From Acidobacteriota bacterium (GTDB lineage: Bacteria > Acidobacteriota > Polarisedimenticolia > QHYA01), in the NCBI GenBank assembly GCA_003223995.1, contig QHYA01000047.1, forward strand, positions 1 through 13,089: a stretch of DNA of 13,089 bases. The letters run 5' to 3'. Made by a program: the position numbers and the translations under genes. This document shows positions 6,661-12,990 of the stretch, piece after piece; positions within the stretch are counted from its first letter, which is position 1; the number at the start of each line of letters is the position of its first letter. Under the pieces are notes generated by a model. That model had not been told where the DNA came from and did not search any database. It worked only from the letters and a program-made list of their open reading frames with translations.

Positions 6661-8268
6661 ATGGTGATGGCCGCCATCGAGCAGTTCAACGAGGGGGCGC
6701 TGGCTCAGGCCGTCACGATGTTCGACCTGGCGGAGAGGATCATCTCCGAGAAGAAGATCGACGATGCGCTGGTCAAATCGATCCGCAGGAGCGAACACCG
6801 CCTGCTCGATCCACAATGCCTGCGCAAGCTCACGGAGAAGCCGGAAAAGCATCCGCTGCTGCGGAAGGTCCTGAGTTTCTTCCAGGCCCTCACGCCGGAG
6901 GGGCTCCTGGACGACCTGGACGGCGAGCCGAGGCGCGACCGCCGCCACCTGCTCCTCGCGCTGCTGGAAGTGCACGGCGCTCCCGCTCGAAGGGCGGCAT
7001 TCGAGCGGCTGGTGGCCTCCTTCGCCGATCCTGGCGAAGATTCGCAGCGCTTCTACCAGAGGAACCTGATCGCGCTGCTCAGGCGGATCCCCCGTCCGGC
7101 CGACGCGCCTCTGGAGCAGGAGCTCGAGGTGCTGATCAAGCTCACCGCGACGAGAAACCTCCCTATTGTCCTCAAGGAGGCCATCCCCACGTTGGGCCAG
7201 CTCAAGCACCCTCGAGCGGAGCAGGTGCTGATCTCCCGGCTGCAAGAGTTCGAGGAGATGCTTCTTCGATCCGGACAGGCTCTCCATGCGAGAGAGGAGA
7301 TCCTCCTTCTGCTCGATCGGACCGCCTCCGCCCTGGCCCGCTTCGGTTCTCCCAGCGCTTGCGCGGCCGTGGTGGAGCATGGGCTGAGGAAGCAGGCGCA
7401 GTTGGGAGAAGCGATGGCCCGGCTGGCCGATCTCGGCGGCCAGGACCTCTCCCCTGAGAAGGAGGTCGTCGCGAAGCTCGTGAAGGCCCTCCGGGGAGAG
7501 CTGCCATTGAAGGTTCTGGGCCTTGTCTTCCAGAAGAAGCACGAGAACGTCCTGCACCTGATCAGGGCCCTCTCCAGCACGCCCGCCCCCGCGGTGCGCC
7601 AGATGTTCGAGGAGATCGTCGAGCGGTTCCCGGGCGAGGAGTTCGCAGCCGCCGCGTCGAAGGCGCTTGCGGGGTTCGGCGCATCGGCCAAGCCTGCGGA
7701 TGCTCCGGTCACGATCCTGTCGGGGGACCTCGAGCTGTTCGGACTGCCGAATCTCCTCCAGAGCCTCGGGGAATCCCGAGGGAGCGGAGTGCTGACTCTC
7801 ATGAACCCCGAAGGAGAGACGGTCGGCACCATCACTTTCGAGGCCGGGAAGATCGGCAACTGCCGGGCGGGGACCCGCCGGGGCGAAGAGGCGGTCTATC
7901 AACTGTTCGAAACGCCGGTTCCCGGCACCTTCATCATGAAGAGCCGGCGTGAGGGACCGCCGGATGAGGAACCGGAAGGGGAGCCTCGGGAGGTTCTACC
8001 GATCGTTCTCGAAGCCATGCGCCGCCACGACGAGTTCCGGCAGGCGCTGGCCCTCGTGCCGGACGATGCGTCGCTGAAGCCGACGGGAAGCAAGCCGACG
8101 CGTCCCCCCGATGAGAGCGACCAGAACTTCCTGAGGGCCGTCTGGGCGAAGGCCGCGGCGGGTGGGACTGCTGGGCAACTGGAGCAGGGCGCCGCGGTGG
8201 ATTCGTACCGCATCCGCCGCCTGCTCGCGCACTGGGTGGAGGAGGGGGCTCTTCAGCTCGCGTCATGA
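6661..8268 (+). CDS. HEAT-like repeat and DUF4388 protein, C-terminal part
   Basis: The second part of the same gene, numbered from the first ATG in this frame; the reading is open a little further upstream (AKRFHE) and joins the N-terminal half if one G is removed near 6640. Residues about 1-340 are helical-hairpin sequence with HEAT-like character (APARRAAFERLVASF, LPIVLKEAIPTLGQLKHPRAE, APAVRQMFEEIVERFPGEEFAAAASKALAGFG). Residues about 353-428 are a DUF4388 domain (LSGDLELFGLPNLLQSLGES, then GVLTL, GTITFEAGKIGNCRAG, GEEAVYQLF, PGTFIMKSR). This domain is known from PatA-like and other bacterial signalling proteins, with no defined chemistry. The last 90 residues look winged-helix-like (SYRIRRLLAHWVEEGAL). 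The stop overlaps the next start as ATGA (8265-8268), indicating translational coupling. The role is probably scaffolding or signalling (inference). Confidence 0.8.
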   Translation: MVMAAIEQFNEGALAQAVTMFDLAERIISEKKIDDALVKSIRRSEHRLLDPQCLRKLTEKPEKHPLLRKVLSFFQALTPEGLLDDLDGEPRRDRRHLLLALLEVHGAPARRAAFERLVASFADPGEDSQRFYQRNLIALLRRIPRPADAPLEQELEVLIKLTATRNLPIVLKEAIPTLGQLKHPRAEQVLISRLQEFEEMLLRSGQALHAREEILLLLDRTASALARFGSPSACAAVVEHGLRKQAQLGEAMARLADLGGQDLSPEKEVVAKLVKALRGELPLKVLGLVFQKKHENVLHLIRALSSTPAPAVRQMFEEIVERFPGEEFAAAASKALAGFGASAKPADAPVTILSGDLELFGLPNLLQSLGESRGSGVLTLMNPEGETVGTITFEAGKIGNCRAGTRRGEEAVYQLFETPVPGTFIMKSRREGPPDEEPEGEPREVLPIVLEAMRRHDEFRQALALVPDDASLKPTGSKPTRPPDESDQNFLRAVWAKAAAGGTAGQLEQGAAVDSYRIRRLLAHWVEEGALQLAS

Positions 8269-8582
8269 TTCTCTCCTGCCGCTCCTGCTCAAAACGCTTC
8301 GAACTCCGCGATGAGGCCCTTCCGGCCGAAGGAGTGCGCGCCCGCTGCCCCGGATGTGGGCATGTCTTCATCGCCTTCGCCTCATCCGGTCCTGTGGAAC
8401 CCCCGCCTCGTCCGGCTGCCACGGCCGCCGGTTCGGAAGGGTCCCCAGTCTCCCGGTCCGTCGGAGATCTCGGTGTCGTTTCCGGGCGGCCGCCGGTCAG
8501 CCGGTTCGTTGCGGTCTCCGCCGGTCCTTCTACGGGTGGACAGTCGTGCGATGCGCCTCACGACGGAGCGGCGCGGCCGGGG
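8265..8582 (+). CDS. MJ0042-type zinc-ribbon protein, N-terminal part of a frame-shifted gene
   Basis: Starts at ATG 8265 inside the stop of the previous gene (ATGA). The first 40 residues are a compact zinc ribbon, SCRSCSKRFELRDEALP...RARCPGCGHVF, with ligands C5, C8, C28 and C31; it resembles the MJ0042/TIGR02098 zinc finger found at the N-terminus of many Myxococcota, Acidobacteriota and Proteobacteria envelope proteins. After that comes a Pro/Ala/Ser-rich linker. The literal frame stays open to a stop at 8705, but from about 8630 the next frame encodes a cysteine cluster and membrane helices, so the end given here is my estimate of where the native frame leaves this one. The exact shift site cannot be fixed because the linker is low-complexity in both frames; the GGGG at 8579-8582 is one candidate (one G missing). 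Confidence 0.65.
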
Positions 8583-9517
8583 CGCGAAAGAAGCCCGCGC
8601 GTGGCGCCGGGCGCTCTGCAACGCTTGTCTGCGCCTCGCATCCGGAGAGGGAGGTGGAGTTTCTATGCGCCGCGTGCCCGAGGTTCCTCTGCTCCTCCTG
8701 CGTGACGGAGGCCCGATACGCAACCGCTGTCGTCAGGCTCTGCCCTGCTTGCGGGGAGCCTTGCCAGCCGCTCGGGAAGGTCCGGAGCATCACCCCTTTC
8801 TGGCAGGACATGCCCGGCGTCCTGAAGTACCCCGTCACCGGTTGGGGCCCCGTGATGATGATCTTCTACGCCGCCATTGCCCTGCTCGCAGCGTTGGCGC
8901 CCCTCGGGTTCCTGCTGACCTTCTTCCTGCTGACCTACAACATGCTCATCGTGCAGGCCTCGGCTGGCGGGCGGAGAAGTCTTCCCGACTGGCCCGACTT
9001 CACGAGCTGGTGGGAGATCATCGGCCGGGGCATCAAGGCGGTCGTCGTGACGGTCGTCTCCCTTCTCCCTCTCATCGCCGTCAACGTCGCCGCCCACTCG
9101 ATGTCGGGCGGGATGATCCGGGCGCCTGCTTCTTGGCTGGATGTCAGGGCTGCGGCCTCCCTCGGCCTGCCTGTGGTCCTGGCGCAGCTGCTGGCGGCGC
9201 TCTTCTTTCTCTTCTACTATCCGATGGCCCTCGGCATCACGTCGGTCTTCAATACCATCGCACCGATCCTCAACCCGGCCCTCGTGCTCAAGGCAGTCGC
9301 CAGGATCCCGAAGGAGTACGCGTGGGTGGTCGGGTTCTTCGTCGCCTCGGGGCTCGTGGAGGCCGTCCTGTCCTTCGTGCTGGAGGCCGGGGTGCCGGTG
9401 CTCGGCAGGGTCGTGGCATCCATCGGCTGGGCCTATGTGACGTTCGTCCAGATGCACGTGCTGGGCTGGACGCTCTACCAGACCGAGGACCGCCTGAACT
9501 GGGACATCGCGATCTGA
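8579..9517 (+). CDS. Cysteine-rich (B-box-like) and multi-pass membrane protein, DUF4013-like, C-terminal part
   Basis: The continuation of the zinc-ribbon gene in another frame; this frame is open from at least 8354, and convincing protein begins with LVCASHPE at about 8624. A cysteine cluster follows: CASHP, CAACPRFLCSSC and CPACGEPC, resembling a B-box/treble-clef zinc finger. Next is a polytopic membrane domain: MMIFYAAIALLAALAPLGFL plus FFLLTYNML, then the loop RRSLPDWPDFTSWWEIIGRG, then VVVTVVSLLPLIAV, a long LPVVLAQLLAALFFLFYYP segment, and LVLKAVARIPKEY before two more hydrophobic stretches ending near YVTFVQMHVLGWTLY. The SLPDWPDF loop and NPALVLKAV segment recall DUF4013 membrane proteins. 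I propose cytoplasmic zinc domains tethered to the membrane; function is unknown. The stop at 9517 leaves 24 bases to the convergent protease gene. Confidence 0.75.
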   Translation, partial: GARKKPARGAGRSATLVCASHPEREVEFLCAACPRFLCSSCVTEARYATAVVRLCPACGEPCQPLGKVRSITPFWQDMPGVLKYPVTGWGPVMMIFYAAIALLAALAPLGFLLTFFLLTYNMLIVQASAGGRRSLPDWPDFTSWWEIIGRGIKAVVVTVVSLLPLIAVNVAAHSMSGGMIRAPASWLDVRAAASLGLPVVLAQLLAALFFLFYYPMALGITSVFNTIAPILNPALVLKAVARIPKEYAWVVGFFVASGLVEAVLSFVLEAGVPVLGRVVASIGWAYVTFVQMHVLGWTLYQTEDRLNWDIAI

Positions 9518-9541
9518 TGCACGTCCAGAGCGGTCCTGGGC

Positions 9542-11449
9542 TCAACGCGCGGGCGAGGGGGCGGGGAGGGGCAGCGGGGGCCGGCATTCGGGAAACATCT
9601 CGGTGAACCGGGGATCGGAGCGGATGGAGGCGAGATCCTCGTCTTCGCAGACTCCGGCGGCCCAGGAGCTGTTCTTCTTGCCGGAAAGAGGAGCAAGGGC
9701 CTCGATTGCGGTCTCCGAATCGCCCAGAAGCGCCAATACCTCCGCGCGGAGGAGCGCGAGCCGCTCCGCAGGGAATTCCGGTGCCTTCTCCAATTCGGCC
9801 AGGACTCCGCGCGCCTCTTCGCGCCGGCCGAGAAGGGCGAGCGAGAGGCCCAGCTCGTTGGGGAGCAACGTGCTATCGAGCCGTTTCTTGTACTTCGGCA
9901 GCGCGGCCCTGTCGGAGGAGGCCACCTCCTCGAGGAGCTGTCTCGCTTCCTCGCGCCTTCCCTCGGCGAGGGCGAGCCGGGCCCTCTCCATCTTCCACCG
10001 GTTGCCCTTCCGGAGCCTGCGGGACATCTGGTCGAGGCACCGGCGGGCCTCGTCGAGCCGGCCGTGGCGGCGGAGAAGGGAGGCGGTGAACACCCCTGCC
10101 ATGTCGGCGTAGGCATCGCTGGAACCGTCCGGCACGAATCCTCTCATTGTCGAGAGCGCTTCATCGGTCCTCCCGAGCCGGTCGTACGAAAAGGCGAGCC
10201 AGAGCGCGAAGTTGTAACGGCGGTTCTCGTAGTCCTTGGTCATCCCCCTCCACGAACCGTCCCGCAGCAGCTCGACGACCTCGGCATACCTTCGCTGATC
10301 GATGAGAAGCCTGACGAGCGGCTCGAGCCCCGCTGCGCGGTCGTAGCGCATCGCCTCCCGGAACGAAGCGACCGCCTCGTCCGTCCGGCCCTCCTTCTCC
10401 AGGAAATACCCCAGGGTCCCGTGCGGCCTCTCCCAGTCGGGAAAGAGAGCGGCCGCCTTTCGGGCGGACTCAATGGCTTCCTCACGTGAACCCTTCCGCC
10501 AGAACCCCCAGGCCTCGGAGTTGAGCCGCCCGGCTTCCCTCCATGCGGACAGTCGATGGGGGAAAGCCGGATCGGCGGCCGCCCTTGCTTCCCACGAACG
10601 CTGGGCGTCCCGGATATCCTGCTGGCACTGGTTGCAGTAGTCGTACGGAAGCCGCGCTCCAAGGAAACCGACGAACGCGTGGTAGAGAATGCTGCGCAGC
10701 TCGGGATGGGTCATGACGCAGTCGGGGTTGCGGCAGTGGTCGGGAAGGTGAAGCTGGGCGTGGGCGGGGTTGCCGACGAGGCCGAGGACATGGCCGAACT
10801 CGTGGACGAGCGTCATCGCGTCGATCCGGTCGGCGGTGACCCAGAGGTGCGCGCTCCGACGCACGGGATCCTTGAAGACCGACAGCCCGGTCACGTTCAC
10901 GATCCGGCCGCCGCGCTCGACGCTCCAGCTCTCGCTCTGGCCGAAGGCTGCTTCACCGGCGGCCGGGCGGGGAGAGTAGAGGACGTACACGACCTCCGTC
11001 CGGGTCGCCTCGTCCGGCACGTGGCCGATGTAATGCTGGGCGAGCTCGTTGCGCCCCTCCCCGAGTTCCTTTTCCGCCTCCATCGCCTCTTCCCATCGCT
11101 TTCGCGGGATCTCGTCGTCACGCAGGATCCCGATCTCCTTCCCCGCAGGGCAATACTTCCGGGCGACCCTCTCCAGGGCGGCGAGGGCCTTCGGCGCCGG
11201 CTCGCACCCCTCCACCCAGTCCACCTCGATCAGCAGCTTTCGGTAGACGAGATTTGTCAGGATGAACGGATTGAGCGGGATCTCCCGCTGCAGAGCCGTC
11301 AGCGGTTTCCTGCCGACGCCCGGATAGCGAAGGACGGCCCGGCAGGCGGTCGGAGCGCCGTCCAGAAAAAGCAGCCCGAGGAGCAGGATGGCGACTCGAC
11401 GCCAGCGCCTGCCGGGGCCTCTGGCGGTCCGGGCGGTTTCATCCTCCAT
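9542..11449 (-). CDS. Exported archaemetzincin-like zinc protease with TPR C-terminal half
   Basis: About 635 residues from ATG 11449. The N-terminus is a signal sequence: a basic GRRWRR stretch, then VAILLLGLLFLDG and a possible cleavage near CRA. A metalloprotease domain (about 45-290) carries VHEFGHVLGL (H216, E217, H220, G223) followed by CX4CXM (C239, C244, M246) and CX2C (C272, C275). This is the layout of archaemetzincins (HExxHxxG...CX4CXM...CX2C), where the cysteines bind a structural second zinc. The spacing is loosened: the usual third His of HExxHxxGxxH is Gly226, and H230, H234 or H238 must replace it if the site is active. From about 310 to the end are TPR-like helical repeats (EEAIESARKAAALFPDWERPHGTLGYFLEKEGRTDEAVASF and later copies, interrupted here only for quoting). 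A TTG at 11521 would add 24 residues but lies upstream of the predicted promoter. Substrate unknown. Confidence 0.82.
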   Translation of the reverse strand: MEDETARTARGPGRRWRRVAILLLGLLFLDGAPTACRAVLRYPGVGRKPLTALQREIPLNPFILTNLVYRKLLIEVDWVEGCEPAPKALAALERVARKYCPAGKEIGILRDDEIPRKRWEEAMEAEKELGEGRNELAQHYIGHVPDEATRTEVVYVLYSPRPAAGEAAFGQSESWSVERGGRIVNVTGLSVFKDPVRRSAHLWVTADRIDAMTLVHEFGHVLGLVGNPAHAQLHLPDHCRNPDCVMTHPELRSILYHAFVGFLGARLPYDYCNQCQQDIRDAQRSWEARAAADPAFPHRLSAWREAGRLNSEAWGFWRKGSREEAIESARKAAALFPDWERPHGTLGYFLEKEGRTDEAVASFREAMRYDRAAGLEPLVRLLIDQRRYAEVVELLRDGSWRGMTKDYENRRYNFALWLAFSYDRLGRTDEALSTMRGFVPDGSSDAYADMAGVFTASLLRRHGRLDEARRCLDQMSRRLRKGNRWKMERARLALAEGRREEARQLLEEVASSDRAALPKYKKRLDSTLLPNELGLSLALLGRREEARGVLAELEKAPEFPAERLALLRAEVLALLGDSETAIEALAPLSGKKNSSWAAGVCEDEDLASIRSDPRFTEMFPECRPPLPLPAPSPAR

Positions 11450-11458
11450 TTTTCGGGG

Positions 11459-11488
11459 ATTCTGGGATCCAGCATTTCCGGATGTCAA
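11459..11488 (-). promoter_or_regulatory. Candidate promoter of the metzincin-TPR gene
   Basis: On the minus strand a consensus -35 TTGACA (11488-11483) is followed after 18 bases by CAGAAT (11464-11459, four of six -10 positions). Transcription would start near 11452, only a few bases before ATG 11449, which has no Shine-Dalgarno sequence. This supports ATG 11449 as the start and again predicts an almost leaderless mRNA. It lies back to back with the candidate cold-shock promoter. Confidence 0.42.
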
Positions 11489-11505
11489 ATGGCCATTTTC
11501 CCCTG

Positions 11506-11534
11506 TTGCCTCGCTGGACAATTTCGGCTATGCT
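11506..11534 (+). promoter_or_regulatory. Candidate promoter of the cold-shock gene
   Basis: TTGCCT (11506-11511) and TATGCT (11529-11534) are separated by 17 bases, each matching four of six sigma70 consensus positions. Predicted initiation near 11541 gives an untranslated leader of about 137 bases before ATG 11678. Long leaders that refold with temperature are typical of cspA-type genes, which makes this placement plausible. I see no clear copy of the E. coli cold box. Confidence 0.38.
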
Positions 11535-11677
11535 CCCTCCGTCGTAGCCTTCTCTAGGTCCTCCCCAGACGCTGGCCACGAGTCGTGCATGAAGGTTCGA
11601 AGACGCTCTCCGTGCACCTCAATGGGGAATCCGGGCAATGGTGCCCTGAGACGTCTTCTTTGAAAGGACACGCGCAG

Positions 11678-11881
11678 ATGGCACAAGGTATCGTGAAGTG
11701 GTTCAACGACTCGAAGGGATTTGGTTTCATCAGCTTGGATGACGGCTCCAAGGACGTGTTCGTGCATCACTCCGCAATCAGCATGCAGGGGTTCAAGACC
11801 CTGAAGGAGGGGCAGAGGGTCGAGTTCGAGATCGTGCAGGGCTCGAAGGGCCCGGCAGCGGAAAACGTCCGCCCGGTCTGA
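11678..11881 (+). CDS. Cold-shock protein (CspA family, single CSD)
   Basis: A 67-residue single-stranded nucleic-acid-binding protein that melts RNA structure, often induced by cold or growth transitions. The sequence is nearly canonical: AQGIVKWFNDSKGFGFI with RNP1 KGFGFI (residues about 13-18), then DVFVHHSAI containing RNP2 VFVHH, and a conserved end GFKTLKEGQRVEFEIVQGSKGPAAENV. Exposed aromatics W8, F15, F17, F27 and H29/H30-type positions are all present. ATG 11678 is chosen because AAAGGA lies about nine bases upstream and the family N-terminus begins here; the same frame is open upstream but that sequence is leader. The leader is long and the promoter is predicted at 11506-11534. A small Tudor-like protein gene begins 96 bases downstream and may be cotranscribed. 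Which csp paralogue this is cannot be told. Confidence 0.96.
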   Translation: MAQGIVKWFNDSKGFGFISLDDGSKDVFVHHSAISMQGFKTLKEGQRVEFEIVQGSKGPAAENVRPV

Positions 11882-11940
11882 AACAAGCCCTGCAGCGAAC
11901 GGATAGAACGACCTGCCGGGTGCGACGGAACAGTTCCGGT

Positions 11941-11968
11941 CACTGACTTCATCTGCAGGTCATCAGTG
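11941..11968 (+). promoter_or_regulatory. Hairpin ahead of the Tudor-like miniprotein start
   Basis: CACTGA (11941-11946) pairs with TCAGTG (11963-11968), and the nested TGAC (11944-11947) can pair instead with GTCA (11959-11962). The right arm reaches the first G of the GGAG ribosome-binding site at 11968-11971, so the structure could partly mask initiation. There is no U-tract, so it is not a standard terminator for the cold-shock gene. The stem is only six base pairs. Confidence 0.3.
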
Positions 11969-11977
11969 GAGTACCTC

Positions 11978-12208
11978 ATGGCAATACACCCTCGTGCTTT
12001 TTCGGTGAACCAACGCATCAATCACAACGTGTTCGGGCTGGGAGCCATCAGAGAGATCGATGAGGTCTACACCGTCATCGACTTCGATGAAGGAAGCCAG
12101 AGGAAGTTCCTGACTAGAATGGTCGAGTTGACGCCCAGCTCTGCCCCGGTTCCGCCCCGGCCCGTGTTGGAGCCGTCGAAGAAGAAACGATCAGCCAGGA
12201 AGAAGTAG
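11978..12208 (+). CDS. Stand-alone UvrD/PcrA C-terminal Tudor-like domain miniprotein
   Basis: A 76-residue basic protein. Residues about 9-50 (VNQRINHNVFGLGAIREID, then YTVIDFDEGSQRKFL and RMVEL) match the pattern of the UvrD/PcrA C-terminal Tudor-like domain, also seen as DUF3553: G.RV.H..FG.G.V..I....V.FD.G..R.F....L. In PcrA and UvrD this fold contacts RNA polymerase. Here it occurs without any helicase. A Pro-rich linker leads to a Lys/Arg tail (KKKRSARKK) able to bind nucleic acid. ATG 11978 has GGAG six bases upstream; a GTG at 11966 in the same frame would sit over that site and is less likely. The location 96 bases after the cold-shock gene, same strand, without a visible terminator, suggests cotranscription and a role in RNA polymerase or RNA handling under stress. 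Function is inference. Confidence 0.72.
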   Translation: MAIHPRAFSVNQRINHNVFGLGAIREIDEVYTVIDFDEGSQRKFLTRMVELTPSSAPVPPRPVLEPSKKKRSARKK

Positions 12209-12524
12209 GAGCGAGCGGCCAACAACCGAAGCCGCCCTTCAGGAAGCGTCAGGCTCATCTTCGACCGTTCGAGGAGGTTCTGGCGCTTCCTGTTGCTCTT
12301 GTCGATATCCTCCAAGAAATAGCGTTAATCGCACAGGGTTCCATAGTTGTGCCGTCTCGACCGCGGGCCGAGACGAGTCTGAAGAGACGTCCATCCCGGC
12401 GCGCAGCGACGCGGGGAGATCTCTCATATCGTTGTAGCGGCGGCGTGACTACCGGCGTGAACCGCCCGGGGTCAGATGGGGGGCCGAGGCGAGGGTAGGT
12501 CCGGAGCCGAGGCGGTGGCAGGGT
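12209..12524. other. Intergenic region with no convincing gene; short repeats
   Basis: About 316 bases between the ends of two convergent genes. No frame has a good start, ribosome-binding site and protein-like composition; a 62-codon minus-strand frame (12427-12239) lacks all supporting signals. Small structures are visible: a perfect 7-base inverted repeat CGTCTCG/CGAGACG at 12353-12375 with a 9-base loop, a further GAGACG just downstream, and GCCGAGGCG repeated at 12483-12491 and 12506-12514. None has a U-tract. I cannot assign a function; a small RNA or degraded gene is possible. Confidence 0.5.
12353..12375. repeat. 7-base perfect inverted repeat in the convergent intergenic region
   Basis: CGTCTCG (12353-12359) and CGAGACG (12369-12375) flank a 9-base loop. 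The stem is GC-rich and lies between converging genes, so it may act as a weak bidirectional transcript end, but no T-run follows on either strand. Confidence 0.3.
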
Positions 12525-12917
12525 TCAGAAGAGCGGGGCGCGCTCCTGCTGGTCGAAGTGCCAGACGTAGGTCTTGACCCCGAGGTCCACGGGGATCTCG
12601 TAGCGGGCGTTGACGATGATCTCCCCGCCGCCGATGATGACTTTCAAGTTTTCATCGGTGATCGGAAGATCGAGCATCCTGGCTTTCTCGAGCAGGTGCT
12701 TTTTGAGGGTCTCATCGTCCTTGGTCCAAGCCGTCCTCTGGGCCTCATCCCGCATGTAGTCGGCGAATTGGTAAGCCTTGACCTTCACGGGGATCAGCCT
12801 CGCGGCAACGAAAACGGCCGCGACGAGGATGATCAGGGCGAAGATGAAAGCGATCCGGCCTTCTCCCCGCGCCCCGAAGCGTCCGGCTGTTGTTTCCTTC
12901 GTTCTTTGGATGTTCAT
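12525..12917 (-). CDS. Small DUF4845-like single-pass membrane protein
   Basis: A roughly 130-residue protein. After a polar, basic N-terminus it has one membrane helix (IAFIFALIILVAAVFVAARLIPV, about residues 24-46, split here by its natural AAV turn), then KVKAYQFADYMRDEAQRTAW and a predicted soluble domain: LKKHLLEKARMLDLPITDENLKVI, GGGEIIVNARYEIPVDLG, YVWHFD. The order (helix, amphipathic segment, short helix, strand with YE.PV.L, hydrophobic strand ending in F) resembles DUF4845 proteins, whose function is unknown. The soluble part should face outward if the basic end stays in the cytoplasm. The start is uncertain: ATG 12917 has no good ribosome-binding site, while TTG 12938 follows CAGGGATCC and adds seven residues. 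The predicted promoter at 12961-12990 is compatible with both. No partner gene is visible. Confidence 0.75.
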   Translation of the reverse strand: MNIQRTKETTAGRFGARGEGRIAFIFALIILVAAVFVAARLIPVKVKAYQFADYMRDEAQRTAWTKDDETLKKHLLEKARMLDLPITDENLKVIIGGGEIIVNARYEIPVDLGVKTYVWHFDQQERAPLF

Positions 12918-12960
12918 AGGAATGGGGCCGGCCTTCAAGGATCCCTGAAACCCTGGACGA

Positions 12961-12990
12961 AATATAGTCCCCCGTTTCGATGAGAGTCAA
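12961..12990 (-). promoter_or_regulatory. Sigma70-like promoter of the DUF4845-like gene
   Basis: On the minus strand TTGACT (12990-12985) and TATATT (12966-12961) are separated by 18 bases, each matching five of six consensus positions. Transcription would begin near 12954, giving a leader of about 16 bases to TTG 12938 or 37 bases to ATG 12917. It is the best consensus promoter in the window. Confidence 0.55.

Noticed and set aside
6625..7902. A 425-codon antisense frame under the DUF4388 gene
   Set aside because: The plus-strand frame carries a recognisable DUF4388 domain and helical repeats; the antisense product is the mirror composition of a GC-rich gene, without a ribosome-binding site or known motif.
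8663..9457. A 264-codon antisense frame, Asp/Glu/His/Arg-rich
   Set aside because: It is the complement of hydrophobic membrane-helix codons on the plus strand, a common artefact.
10556..11557. A 333-codon plus-strand frame under the metzincin-TPR gene
   Set aside because: The opposite strand has HExxH, CX4CXM and TPR repeats; this frame shows no domain and no start signal.
11585..11677. N-terminal extension of the cold-shock protein from an upstream ATG in the same frame
   Set aside because: The family N-terminus and a good ribosome-binding site are at 11678; the extension resembles no CSD protein.
12239..12427. A 62-codon minus-strand frame in the intergenic region
   Set aside because: It has no ribosome-binding site, domain or neighbour support; the length is expected by chance at this GC content.
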